Below, piece by piece: positions 1 through 6,984 of a DNA stretch of 57,320 bases. This DNA is from an uncultured Porphyromonadaceae bacterium. GTDB taxonomy: Bacteria > Bacteroidota > Bacteroidia > Bacteroidales > Muribaculaceae. Under the pieces are notes generated by a model. It ran no database searches and was not told the origin of the DNA. It was given only the letters and a program-made list of their open reading frames with translations. The DNA is taken from the NCBI GenBank assembly GCA_947573485.1, contig CANPGB010000021.1, forward strand, positions 1 to 57,320. Reading direction: 5' to 3'. Numbering within the stretch: the first letter of the stretch is position 1; the number at the start of each line of letters is the position of its first letter. A program made the position numbers and the translations under genes.

Positions 1-89
1 TAGTTACTGGAAAAGTTCACCGCCTCTGTCTTTCTTATTAACAATTCAGAGTGTAATTGTTAACTCTTAATCTCGTCTGCAAAGGTAAA

Positions 90-121
90 AGTTACTGGCT
101 TAATCAGCGTCTTTCAGACGC
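90..121 (+). repeat. Fragment of palindromic intergenic repeat family
   Basis: The sequence GTTACTGG-C-TTAATCAGCG followed by the hairpin GCGTCT-TTC-AGACGC matches the right end of the larger elements at 25107-25320 and 51287-51528, which read GTTACTGGTTAATCAGCG or similar followed by GCGTCC/GGACGC-type hairpins. Only this end is present, so it is a truncated or solo copy. Confidence 0.55.
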
Positions 122-146
122 ATTTATACCTCTGTAGCCCCTTTAA

Positions 147-199
147 CTCCCCCGGAGGGGGTCATAGCTCGTTAACCGGGGGTGCAGCCCCCGGAACAG
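147..199 (+). repeat. Palindromic repeat, left copy flanking abi
   Basis: Consists of a C5GGAG5-type palindrome (147-161), a spacer ending in ATAGCTCGTTAACC, and a GGGGG-TGCA-CCCCC hairpin. The reverse complement of the first two parts, with one indel and a base change, occurs at 1201-1231, so the abi gene lies between inverted copies. Confidence 0.6.
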
Positions 200-348
200 C
201 CCACAAAGCCAATGCGTGGAGGTGCGGTACAACAATTTCCGCGCCATTCCCGGCATTAAATATAATTACACACATTGGTCGTACCTTCAAAGCCACGTTT
301 TCCAGAACATGGTTATTCGGCTATTCCCATTGGTATAGGCTTGACAAC

Positions 349-1017
349 TTATATATTTGAGATCTTCTCAAAAATGGAATACGGACATATTCCTGTCCCC
401 CAAAATAATCGCTTGTGGTCATATCCAAGGAAATGCACATATTTCTTAATAAGTTCGAGATTGGCTTTACAATATGACAGATCGACCTCTCCATTTATAT
501 TAAAACAGATAGCCTCGTGATGAGCAATCCGATTTCTGAATGACTTGATTTCTTGTAGCTCATTAAAAATTGGGCGTTGAGCCAATCCGTGTGTCCTGTT
601 CGGAAATATCTGTAATAATGTGTTTCCTCCTCCGCGATAAGGTAATCTATTAAAAAGGTAAGTCCAGAAGCCAAACGTCACGGAGGACACAAGACGGTCA
701 TTAGAATATCTGCCATGCCGTCTTAGTTCAGTGGCAGTCCTCATTATCTCGTGACATTGAGGGGCTGAAGAAAGCATACATCCTTCAGCACACTGATTGA
801 TAATCCAATCGTTGTCAGCGAAATGTGTTTGATAATGGCAATTTATTGCATTACGAAGTACTACCTCAAAGACATTGAGAATACCATAAAACTTTTGACA
901 AAGTTTTACGTTCTGCCTATAGAGCGTCAAGGCCTTGGTCTTATTGCCTCCACATGCCGCCAAATATCGGTTCAGCCTTGCCGGCGAAAAAGCATTTTCG
1001 TAGTCTTCGTAATTCAT
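349..1017 (-). CDS. Abi_2 / AbiF-like HEPN-domain protein
   Basis: A 222-residue cytoplasmic protein of the Abi_2 (AbiD/AbiF-like) group, whose members act in abortive infection against phages. Visible features are an N-terminal helical part with FEVVLRNAINCH (about residues 50-61) and a C-terminal KSFRNRIAHHEAIC segment. R161-N-R-I-A-H166 fits the R-x4-6-H signature of HEPN ribonucleases, so an RNA-cleaving toxin activity is the family-based expectation. It starts at an ATG with a TAATTTTG -7 box about 28 bases upstream (complement of 1045-1052). The gene is AT-richer than its surroundings: a hand count of 361-420 gives 25 G+C of 60, against about 40 of 60 in gltX. It lies between inverted palindromic repeats and beside a divergent structured RNA candidate. 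No protein antitoxin adjoins it. The family call is fairly sure; the activity is inferred. Confidence 0.8.
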   Translation of the reverse strand: MNYEDYENAFSPARLNRYLAACGGNKTKALTLYRQNVKLCQKFYGILNVFEVVLRNAINCHYQTHFADNDWIINQCAEGCMLSSAPQCHEIMRTATELRRHGRYSNDRLVSSVTFGFWTYLFNRLPYRGGGNTLLQIFPNRTHGLAQRPIFNELQEIKSFRNRIAHHEAICFNINGEVDLSYCKANLELIKKYVHFLGYDHKRLFWGTGICPYSIFEKISNI

Positions 1018-1040
1018 TTGCGAAATTTAACTTGTTCAGA

Positions 1041-1072
1041 TTTGCAAAATTACAAAAAAATACTTAACTTTG
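1041..1072 (+). promoter_or_regulatory. Promoter for a small RNA, divergent from abi
   Basis: TTTG at 1041-1044, a 20-base spacer and TAACTTTG at 1065-1072 match the Bacteroidetes consensus exactly. It points away from abi toward a region with no plus-strand gene, so the expected transcript begins near 1079. The abi -7 box lies within it on the other strand, so the two promoters overlap and may compete. Confidence 0.7.
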
Positions 1073-1078
1073 TAACGG

Positions 1079-1173
1079 AATCCCCCGAGTGTCCCTGTTG
1101 AAAGACAAACCTCGGGGTTTAGTTTTTACCCCGATAGCCATTGATAAAGTCCAGCTATTGGGGTTTGTTTTTG
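1079..1173 (+). ncRNA. Candidate structured small RNA with two tandem hairpin units
   Basis: Downstream of a consensus promoter lie two consecutive units of about 45 bases. Unit 1 (1083-1128) pairs CCCCGAG with CTCGGGG, with an inner TGTC/GACA pairing, and ends in TTTAGTTTTT. Unit 2 (1129-1173) pairs CCCCGATAGC with GCTATTGGGG (one wobble) and ends in TTTGTTTTT. Both loops carry TTGA followed by AAAG. The units therefore look like diverged tandem repeats, each ending like an intrinsic terminator. No reading frame is present. The location beside an Abi_2/HEPN gene suggests an RNA antitoxin or guide-like partner, but that is inference; a leaderless terminator pair is the dull alternative. Confidence 0.55.
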
Positions 1174-1184
1174 ATGATTTCCAC

Positions 1185-1232
1185 GGGCGGCAAGCGCCCG
1201 CGGTTAACGAGCTATTCCCCCTCCGGGGGAGG
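1185..1232 (-). repeat. Palindromic repeat, right copy flanking abi
   Basis: Holds a GGGCG/CGCCC hairpin (1185-1200), then CGGTTAACGAGCTAT and a CCCCCTCCGGGGGAG palindrome. The last two parts are the reverse complement of 147-177, so this is an inverted partner of the left copy. Confidence 0.6.
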
Positions 1233-1285
1233 CGTGGCTTGTACCGCGTTCATCTACACGTGGCTTACTTCCCTACTATCGCTTT

Positions 1286-2038
1286 TCACCCCTCGCACTC
1301 CTGCTTTATGTAGTGGTGGGCGGCGGTGCACTCGTGCAGGGTGCGGTCGACTATTATATGGCGGTTGGCCATGCCTGCTATGGCCGACATCTCGTGGCTC
1401 ACCAGGAGCACGGTGGTGTGTGTGGCGAGGTCGGCGATAATGCGGTAGAGGCGCTCCTCGAAGTGCTTGTCGATGTAGCTCAGGGGCTCATCGAGGACGA
1501 GCACGGGCGGGCGACTCACTATGGCGCGGCCGAAGAGCACACGCTGCAGCTGACCACCCGAGAGGCGACCTATGGGGCGCGACGCCAGGTCTTCGAGGTC
1601 GATAAGCCGCAGAGCCTCGGCTACGCGGGCGGCTTTTTCGTCGGCAGGCATGCTGCGGTAGGCCAGGAGCCCCGACATCACCACCTCGCCTACGGTAATG
1701 GGGAAGTGGGCGTCGACGCTGTTTTTCTGCGGCAGGTAGCCGAAGGGCGGTGGCGTGGCAGTAGGCTTGCCGTCGGCACCGTAGAAGCGGAGGCTGCCCT
1801 GCGTGGGTTTGAGCAGGCGCAGTATGATGCGTAGCAGCGTTGTCTTGCCTCCGCCGTTGGGGCCGGTAATTGCCATAAAGTCGCCCCGGTCAACCGTAAG
1901 GTTCACATTATCGAGCACAATGCGGTCGTCGCGACGGAAACTGAGGTCGCAGAGCGAGAGCAATGGCGTGCGACCGGCGTCGTGGTGGTGGTCGCAGGCC
2001 GAGCAGCGGCAAGTAGCGTTATGGCCGGGAGAGTTCAT
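1286..2038 (-). CDS. znuC: Metal ABC transporter ATP-binding protein (ZnuC-like)
   Basis: ATPase subunit of a zinc/manganese importer, 250 residues from the chosen ATG. Walker A GPNGGGKTT, ABC signature LSGGQLQR, Walker B VLVLDEPLS and the switch histidine in VSHE are all intact. An earlier in-frame ATG exists at 2077, but starting at 2038 leaves a 20-base overlap with znuA, typical of translational coupling. The N-terminus before the ATPase fold is unusual: CRCSAC followed by DHHHD, a Cys/His cluster that could bind metal. The adjacent substrate-binding lipoprotein supports the role. No permease gene follows; downstream is the abi patch. Metal specificity cannot be read from the sequence. 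Confidence 0.88.
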   Translation of the reverse strand: MNSPGHNATCRCSACDHHHDAGRTPLLSLCDLSFRRDDRIVLDNVNLTVDRGDFMAITGPNGGGKTTLLRIILRLLKPTQGSLRFYGADGKPTATPPPFGYLPQKNSVDAHFPITVGEVVMSGLLAYRSMPADEKAARVAEALRLIDLEDLASRPIGRLSGGQLQRVLFGRAIVSRPPVLVLDEPLSYIDKHFEERLYRIIADLATHTTVLLVSHEMSAIAGMANRHIIVDRTLHECTAAHHYIKQECEG

Positions 2039-2867
2039 CGGCAATAAGATTGAATTGAGCTTCCCAGTCGTAGGCAAGCGGGTCGATTGTCACCAGACGC
2101 GAGCCTATGGCTTCGTTGAGGCTCTCGGCCTGACGCGAATCATACTCGCGCTGAAAGAAGAATACGGCCACCGAATCGGCCCGCGCACCGTCGATAATAT
2201 CGCGCAGCCGCCGAGCCGAAAGCTCCTTACCCTCCTGCCCCACTACTATCTGCCTGAGGCCGAAGTCGCGGGCGAAGTAAGAGAGCGAGGGATGCCATAC
2301 GGCAAAAGTGTGGTGAGGAGCGGTTGCGAGGCGGTCGGCGAGGGCTGCCTGCAGCGAGTCGAGCTTATTGTTGAGCGAGCCGAGGCGCGCTTTATAGACT
2401 TCGGCCTTGGCCGGATTGGCGGCGGCGAGAGCGTCGGCCATATTGGCGGCCATTATGCGCAGCCCCGAGGGCGAAGTCCAGAAATGCGGGTCGGGCGCAC
2501 CCTCGTGGCCATGGTTGTGGCCGGGATGATCGTGAGTGCCATAGACGGGCGTAACACCAAGCGAGGTATCGACGAAGCGCTTTCCGGCAGCCTCGCGCAG
2601 CTGCCCCTCGAAAGGCAGGGCGCCGGTGGCGAAGAACATATCGGCACGGTCGAGGGCTGCACGGCTTTCGAGGGTAGGCTCGAAAGTCTCGGGATTGGCT
2701 CCGCGGTCCATGAGCGTAACCACGCTCACACCCGAGTCGCAGAGCGCCTCAAGGATAGCGCGTTGCGGTTCTATGCTCACCACCAGGGTGTTTTCTGATG
2801 AGGAGCCTCGCGAGCACGATGCCGCCACGAGGGCAATCAAGGCTGTTATGAGCGCGAGCTTACGCAT
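2019..2867 (-). CDS. znuA: Metal ABC transporter substrate-binding lipoprotein (ZnuA-like)
   Basis: A 282-residue periplasmic metal-binding protein of the cluster A-I (ZnuA/TroA) family. A lipoprotein signal MRKLALITALIALVAASC precedes the mature protein, which fixes the start at 2867 rather than the upstream ATG. A His-rich loop (HDHPGHNHGHEG) sits before DPHFWTSP, and later WHPSLSYFARDFGL matches the second metal-ligand segment of the family. Such loops are typical of zinc-specific members. Its start overlaps the end of nfnB by 8 bases (ATGCGTAA) and its end overlaps znuC, so it is translated as part of the same operon. Confidence 0.9.
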   Translation of the reverse strand: MRKLALITALIALVAASCSRGSSSENTLVVSIEPQRAILEALCDSGVSVVTLMDRGANPETFEPTLESRAALDRADMFFATGALPFEGQLREAAGKRFVDTSLGVTPVYGTHDHPGHNHGHEGAPDPHFWTSPSGLRIMAANMADALAAANPAKAEVYKARLGSLNNKLDSLQAALADRLATAPHHTFAVWHPSLSYFARDFGLRQIVVGQEGKELSARRLRDIIDGARADSVAVFFFQREYDSRQAESLNEAIGSRLVTIDPLAYDWEAQFNLIADELSRP

Positions 2868-4326
2868 CGGCAAGGAGTTTTTCGGCCATAGAGGCGGCAG
2901 CCTTGCGCCCGTCGCCCATTGCAAGGATTACGGTAGCACCGCCACGCACAATGTCGCCCCCGGCAAAGATAAGCGGCATCGAGGACTGCATTGCTTCGTC
3001 AACGGCTATTGTTCCGCGGTTGGTTACGTTGAGTCCGTCGATAGAATCGGGGATAAGGGGGTTTGGCGATACGCCCACGCTCACAATAGCCTCGTCGATG
3101 TCGAGGGTTACGATGTCGCCTTCAACGGGCACAAAAGAGCGGCGTCCCGAGGCATCGGGCTCACCGAGCTCCATACGCTGCAGGCGCACACCGCACACAC
3201 GGCCCTTGTCGTCGCCTATATACTCCACGGGGTTGTGGAGGGTGAGGAACTCAACGCCCTCTTCGCGGGCATGGGCAATCTCTTCGATTCGCGCGGGCAT
3301 CTCGGCCTCGCTGCGGCGGTAGATAATCATTGCGCGCTCGGCACCCATGCGGCGGGCAGTACGCACCGAGTCCATGGCGGTGTTGCCGCCTCCGATGACG
3401 GCCACACGGCGCCCCTTGAGCACGGGAGTGTCGTAACCGGGGCGCCCGGCACCCATGAGGTTGATGCGGGTGAGGTATTCGTTGCTCGACATCACGCCCG
3501 AAAGCTCCTCGCCCGGTATGCCCATAAAGCGGGGCAGACCGGCACCGGAGGCCACGAAAATGCCCCGGAAGCCCATGTTGAGGAGGTCGTCGTAGCTCAG
3601 GGTCTTGCCGATAATGGTGTTGGCATGGAAGCGCACACCCATGGCGCGGAGGGTGTCGAGCTCGGCATCGACCACGCTGTTGGGCAGGCGGAACTCGGGG
3701 ATACCGTATTTGAGCACGCCGCCAATCTCGTGGAGAGCCTCGAATACGTCGACATCGAAGCCGCGGCGGCGCATGTCGCCTGCGAAAGAGAGCCCGGCAG
3801 GACCCGAACCGGCCACGGCAACGCGTATGCCGTTGTCCACGATTTCGGGAATCTTGGTATCGGCGCTGTCACGCTCGGCATCGGCGGCAAAGCGCTCAAG
3901 GTAGCCGATAGCCACAGGGGCTTTCTTCATCTTATTATATATGCAGCGGCTCTCGCACTGGCGTTCCTGCGGGCACACTCGGCCACAAACGGCGGGCAGG
4001 GCGCTGGTTTTGCGCAGTATGCGGGCGGCTTCGGGCAGGTCGCGCCGCTGTATATTCTTTATGAAATCGGGGATGGCGATATTCACGGGACAACCCTCGA
4101 TGCACGTAGGCGTGGGGCAATCGAGGCAACGGGTAGCCTCAAGCACGGCCTGCTCCTCGCTGAGGCCTTGGTTAACCTCGTCGTTATTGGTGATTCGGAA
4201 CTCGCCCGGGAGCATGGGCATTACGGCGCGGGGAATAGCCGTGCGCTCTTTGGCAGGCATTGCATCGCGCAACTCACGGCGCCATGCGGCGTCGCGACCC
4301 TCGTTCTTTTCCATTCTGTCGGTCAT
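2860..4326 (-). CDS. nfnB: NADPH-dependent glutamate synthase-like flavoprotein (NfnB/GltA type)
   Basis: A 488-residue protein of the glutamate synthase small-subunit family. The N-terminal region carries two cysteine clusters for [4Fe-4S] centres (CLDCPTPTCIEGCP and CGRVCPQERQCESRC, about residues 68-128), followed by a first nucleotide-binding motif AVAGSGPAGLSFAGD and a second VAVIGGGNTAMD. It lies 3 bases after the FAD/NAD-binding partner, the arrangement of NfnAB (ferredoxin:NADP transhydrogenase) and of SudAB. Nfn-type electron bifurcation between NADH, ferredoxin and NADPH is the likelier role, as the glutamate synthase large subunit is not nearby; the sequence alone does not separate the options. 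A second ATG four codons in is a possible start. Confidence 0.87.
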   Translation of the reverse strand: MTDRMEKNEGRDAAWRRELRDAMPAKERTAIPRAVMPMLPGEFRITNNDEVNQGLSEEQAVLEATRCLDCPTPTCIEGCPVNIAIPDFIKNIQRRDLPEAARILRKTSALPAVCGRVCPQERQCESRCIYNKMKKAPVAIGYLERFAADAERDSADTKIPEIVDNGIRVAVAGSGPAGLSFAGDMRRRGFDVDVFEALHEIGGVLKYGIPEFRLPNSVVDAELDTLRAMGVRFHANTIIGKTLSYDDLLNMGFRGIFVASGAGLPRFMGIPGEELSGVMSSNEYLTRINLMGAGRPGYDTPVLKGRRVAVIGGGNTAMDSVRTARRMGAERAMIIYRRSEAEMPARIEEIAHAREEGVEFLTLHNPVEYIGDDKGRVCGVRLQRMELGEPDASGRRSFVPVEGDIVTLDIDEAIVSVGVSPNPLIPDSIDGLNVTNRGTIAVDEAMQSSMPLIFAGGDIVRGGATVILAMGDGRKAAASMAEKLLADA

Positions 4327-4329
4327 ATA

Positions 4330-5127
4330 TTAATTAGTATAAGGGTCGTAAGCTTTCATTCGTGAAATCATCTCGTCGAAATCCACCTGGTGGGCGTCAA
4401 ACTCGGGGCCGTCGACGCACACAAAGCGGAGTTTTCCGCCAACGTGCACACGGCAGGCGCCGCACATGCCCGTGCCGTCGACCATAATGGTGTTGAGCGA
4501 GCATATGGTGGGCACCTCATATTTCTTGGTGAGTAGCGCCACGAATTTCATCATCACAGCAGGACCTATGGCCACAACCTCGGCCACATGCTCGCGCTGA
4601 ATCACTTCTTCAACGCCGGCCGTGACGAGACCCTTGCGGCCGGCAGAACCGTCGTCGGTCATTATGAGCACCTCGTCGCTGTATCGTGCGACCTCTTCCT
4701 GCAGTATAATGAGGTCTTTATTGCGTGCGGCAAGTACGCTCACCACGCGGTTGCCCGCTTCTTTGAAAGCCTTTATTATAGGCAGCAAAGGTGCCACGCC
4801 CACACCGCCTCCACAGCAGAGCACGGTGCCCTCGCGCTTGCCGACGGCTGTGGCGCGCCCAAGGGGGCCTACGAGGTCGTTGAAGCAATCGCCCGGCTCC
4901 AGGGCGCAGATTTTGCGGGTCGAGACACCCACTTCCTGCACCACAAGGGTTATGGTACCTGCGGCGACATCGGCATCGGCAATGGTCAGGGGTATGCGTT
5001 CGCCTCCCTGACCGGTGCGCACTATCACGAAGTGCCCCGGTTTGCGTGCTTTGGCAACTTCGGGGGCCTCTACCACGAGCTTTACAACGTGCTCGGAGAA
5101 ATGCGACTTCTCTATTATGCGGTTCAT
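4330..5127 (-). CDS. nfnA: Sulfide/dihydroorotate dehydrogenase-like FAD/NAD-binding subunit (NfnA type)
   Basis: A 265-residue ferredoxin-NADP reductase-fold protein. An N-terminal FAD barrel (RIPLTIAD near residue 48) is followed by the NAD domain with CCGGGVGVAPLLP, and a C-terminal [2Fe-2S] segment containing CSLNTIMVDGTGMCGAC and a later FVCVDG cysteine. This is the layout of NfnA, SudB and PyrK-like subunits. It is first in the operon nfnA-nfnB-znuA-znuC. A -7-like TAATTTTG lies at the complement of 5154-5161, about 27 bases upstream of the ATG, though no good -33 box is seen. A role as NADH-side partner of NfnB is inferred from pairing. Confidence 0.88.
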   Translation of the reverse strand: MNRIIEKSHFSEHVVKLVVEAPEVAKARKPGHFVIVRTGQGGERIPLTIADADVAAGTITLVVQEVGVSTRKICALEPGDCFNDLVGPLGRATAVGKREGTVLCCGGGVGVAPLLPIIKAFKEAGNRVVSVLAARNKDLIILQEEVARYSDEVLIMTDDGSAGRKGLVTAGVEEVIQREHVAEVVAIGPAVMMKFVALLTKKYEVPTICSLNTIMVDGTGMCGACRVHVGGKLRFVCVDGPEFDAHQVDFDEMISRMKAYDPYTN

Positions 5128-5196
5128 TTCTTTTTCTAAGGGGTTATTCCCGGCAAAATTAAGAAAAATTTATGGAAAGAGCTGCCGCCCGGGCAT

Positions 5197-5233
5197 AAAA
5201 AAAGCCGCCTCCGGCCATAAGACCGAAGGCGGC
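5197..5233 (-). terminator. Intrinsic terminator after the 5266-6951 gene
   Basis: On the minus strand, GCCGCCTTCGG pairs with CCGGAGGCGGC (one wobble) around a short loop and is followed by seven T residues. It follows the secreted-protein gene ending at 5266 and separates it from nfnA. Confidence 0.85.
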
Positions 5234-5265
5234 GAAGCATATTAGGGGGAAATTAGGAGTCTCTC

Positions 5266-6951
5266 TTATTTTACGAGAACCTTGCTTACGCTGCTGCCCT
5301 GACGACGGATGTAGATGCCGTTTTCGGGGTTGGCAACGCGGATGCCCTGGAGGTTGAAGTATTCAACGGGAGCGTTTTCAGAGGCTTCAACAGCAGCTAC
5401 AGCGCTTGAGCCGTCGAGGAGGTAGAGGCTGGGGAGGTTGAATGCGCCTTCTTCAACACCGTTGAGGTTAGCGGGAGCGATGTTGGTGAAGAAAGTGCCT
5501 TCGGTGCCCTGAGTCTGGCTAACGGTGCACTCGGTGAGCACGTTCACGATAGTAGCCTTGCCTTCGGCGCTGAGCTCGATAGTCCAGTAGCAGCCTTCGT
5601 TTACAGTGGTGTAGATCTGGAACGAAGTGAGGTGCTCGTCGTCCATACCGAGGAAACGGTCGAAGCAGTCAACGAGGGTGTAGCCTTCATCTGTCTTGGT
5701 GATAGTCACAGCGTAATCTTTGGGAGCGGTGATGTTGTTGCCGTCAACGGTCACGTTCTTGTCGGTAAGACCGAAGCGGCCGTAAGAGAGCGATTCAGCG
5801 ATGTTCGAGCCTGCCTTGCCGTCGATAGCGAAGAGGTATTTGCCGTCGGTCATAGTGGTGGCGAGGGCATACTTGGCTGTTTCAACGGTGGGGGTGGGAG
5901 GTGTCACACCTTCGCCTTCACCGGCGATGATGAGGTTGCGGATTTCCCAGGTGTCGGCGCCTGCGGCAGACGAACCGTATTTGAACGCGAGCTGGATTTT
6001 CTTGCCGTCGTAAGCCTTGAGGTCGATGTCGCCGGAGTTAGCGAAAGTCCATGCACCGGCAGTAGGCCAAGTGGGGATAGTGAGTTCGGTCCAGGCAGTA
6101 GCACCTTCTTCACGCACGAGGAACTTGCAGAGCTCCTTGAGGGTGGTCTGGAACTTGGCAGCGTGCTCGAACGAAGCGCTTACGTTGGTCATCTTGCTAA
6201 GGTCGATAACGGGCGAGATAGCGTAAGCCTCGGTAGCGTATGCCACGTTGTTCACGTAAGCACCCGCGTTGAGATAACCTGCACCGTCATAGGTCCGCCA
6301 GTTCCATACATAAGTAAGGCCTTCGGGAAGAGTGCCGTTGTCGATAGTCCAACCCGACTGGAGTTCTGCGTCAGAAGAAGCGAGGTAGGTGATCGAGGTC
6401 TTGTCGGAGGGGGTGGGGTCTACCGAGCCGCCTTCGCCGGTGGTGATAGTGATTTCGGTGATGCGGTAGCTACCGGTAGCGGTAACTGTGATTTTGTTAG
6501 CGGCGCCTGTCCATGTGGTAGCGCTTGCCGTGGTGCATGTCCATGTGCCGTTGTCTACGGTCCAGGCAGCGTTAGCCTTGCCGTTAGAGCCCTTGGTGGT
6601 GATTTCGGTCATGGTCACACCTTCGGGGGCGGTGATTGTCATGGAAGTGCCGGCATAGATACGGATAGTCTTCTGCTGGTTAGCTGCGATACTTGTAGCG
6701 TAATAGTAAGCAGGAGCCGAAGTAGCACTGGTGTTTGTGGTGGTGAACGAGAAAGTGAAGTCGCCGAGTTTGAGCGATTCGAGGGGCTGATAGTGGGCGG
6801 CAGCCTGAACAGAGCCGTCGTCTTTCTTCACTTCTTCGATGAAAGTGCCCTGGACGTCGGCAGCATCGTCGACATTGATGGTCACAGTTTCAGCATAGCT
6901 GCTGAATGAGAGAGCCGCAGCTCCTGCGAGGGTGAGTAAAAGTTTTTTCAT
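5266..6951 (-). CDS. Secreted multidomain protein with choice-of-anchor module and C-terminal EYFNLQG tag
   Basis: A 561-residue exported protein with no enzymatic motif. It starts at the ATG beginning MKKLLLTLAGAAALSFSSYA, a signal peptidase I-type signal; the upstream ATG at 6981 would precede the signal. Residues about 20-185 form a Thr/Ser-rich beta domain. Residues about 195-350 are a choice-of-anchor-J-like (MAM-like) domain nearly 80% identical in DNA to the end of the 11094-12848 gene. Residues about 360-520 resemble the insert domain of the 12864-15875 protein. The end, EYFNLQGIRVANP followed by a basic tail, is a compact sorting-type tag shared with the M6 protease at 34698. It lies 33 bases after the nuclease gene on the same strand, so they are likely cotranscribed. 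Role: surface binding is a guess. Confidence 0.8.
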   Translation of the reverse strand: MKKLLLTLAGAAALSFSSYAETVTINVDDAADVQGTFIEEVKKDDGSVQAAAHYQPLESLKLGDFTFSFTTTNTSATSAPAYYYATSIAANQQKTIRIYAGTSMTITAPEGVTMTEITTKGSNGKANAAWTVDNGTWTCTTASATTWTGAANKITVTATGSYRITEITITTGEGGSVDPTPSDKTSITYLASSDAELQSGWTIDNGTLPEGLTYVWNWRTYDGAGYLNAGAYVNNVAYATEAYAISPVIDLSKMTNVSASFEHAAKFQTTLKELCKFLVREEGATAWTELTIPTWPTAGAWTFANSGDIDLKAYDGKKIQLAFKYGSSAAGADTWEIRNLIIAGEGEGVTPPTPTVETAKYALATTMTDGKYLFAIDGKAGSNIAESLSYGRFGLTDKNVTVDGNNITAPKDYAVTITKTDEGYTLVDCFDRFLGMDDEHLTSFQIYTTVNEGCYWTIELSAEGKATIVNVLTECTVSQTQGTEGTFFTNIAPANLNGVEEGAFNLPSLYLLDGSSAVAAVEASENAPVEYFNLQGIRVANPENGIYIRRQGSSVSKVLVK

Positions 6952-6984
6952 ATACGTATAATTAGATAATGATAGATTCACGCG

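Larger units (their letters stand above)
1..348. other. Non-coding left edge with palindromic repeats
   Basis: No convincing gene is visible here. The stretch holds a 9-bp-arm hairpin (TTAACAATT at 38-46 against AATTGTTAA at 55-63), a GCGTCT/AGACGC hairpin inside a fragment of the intergenic repeat family (90-121), and a palindromic unit at 147-199 that recurs in inverted orientation beyond the abi gene. The remainder, about 200-348, is AT-richer downstream sequence of the minus-strand abi gene. Confidence 0.6.

Noticed and set aside
275-520. 81-codon plus-strand frame at the abi 3' end
   Set aside because: It overlaps the abi gene in antisense and has no promoter or homology that I recognise.
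1180-1285. Remnant of a permease gene after znuC
   Set aside because: Short frames run straight into the palindromic repeat and show no hydrophobic segment.
2626-4365. Long open frame (579 codons) on the plus strand opposite nfnB
   Set aside because: It mirrors nfnB codon by codon in GC-rich DNA, has no recognisable domain or promoter, and the minus-strand protein has full family motifs.
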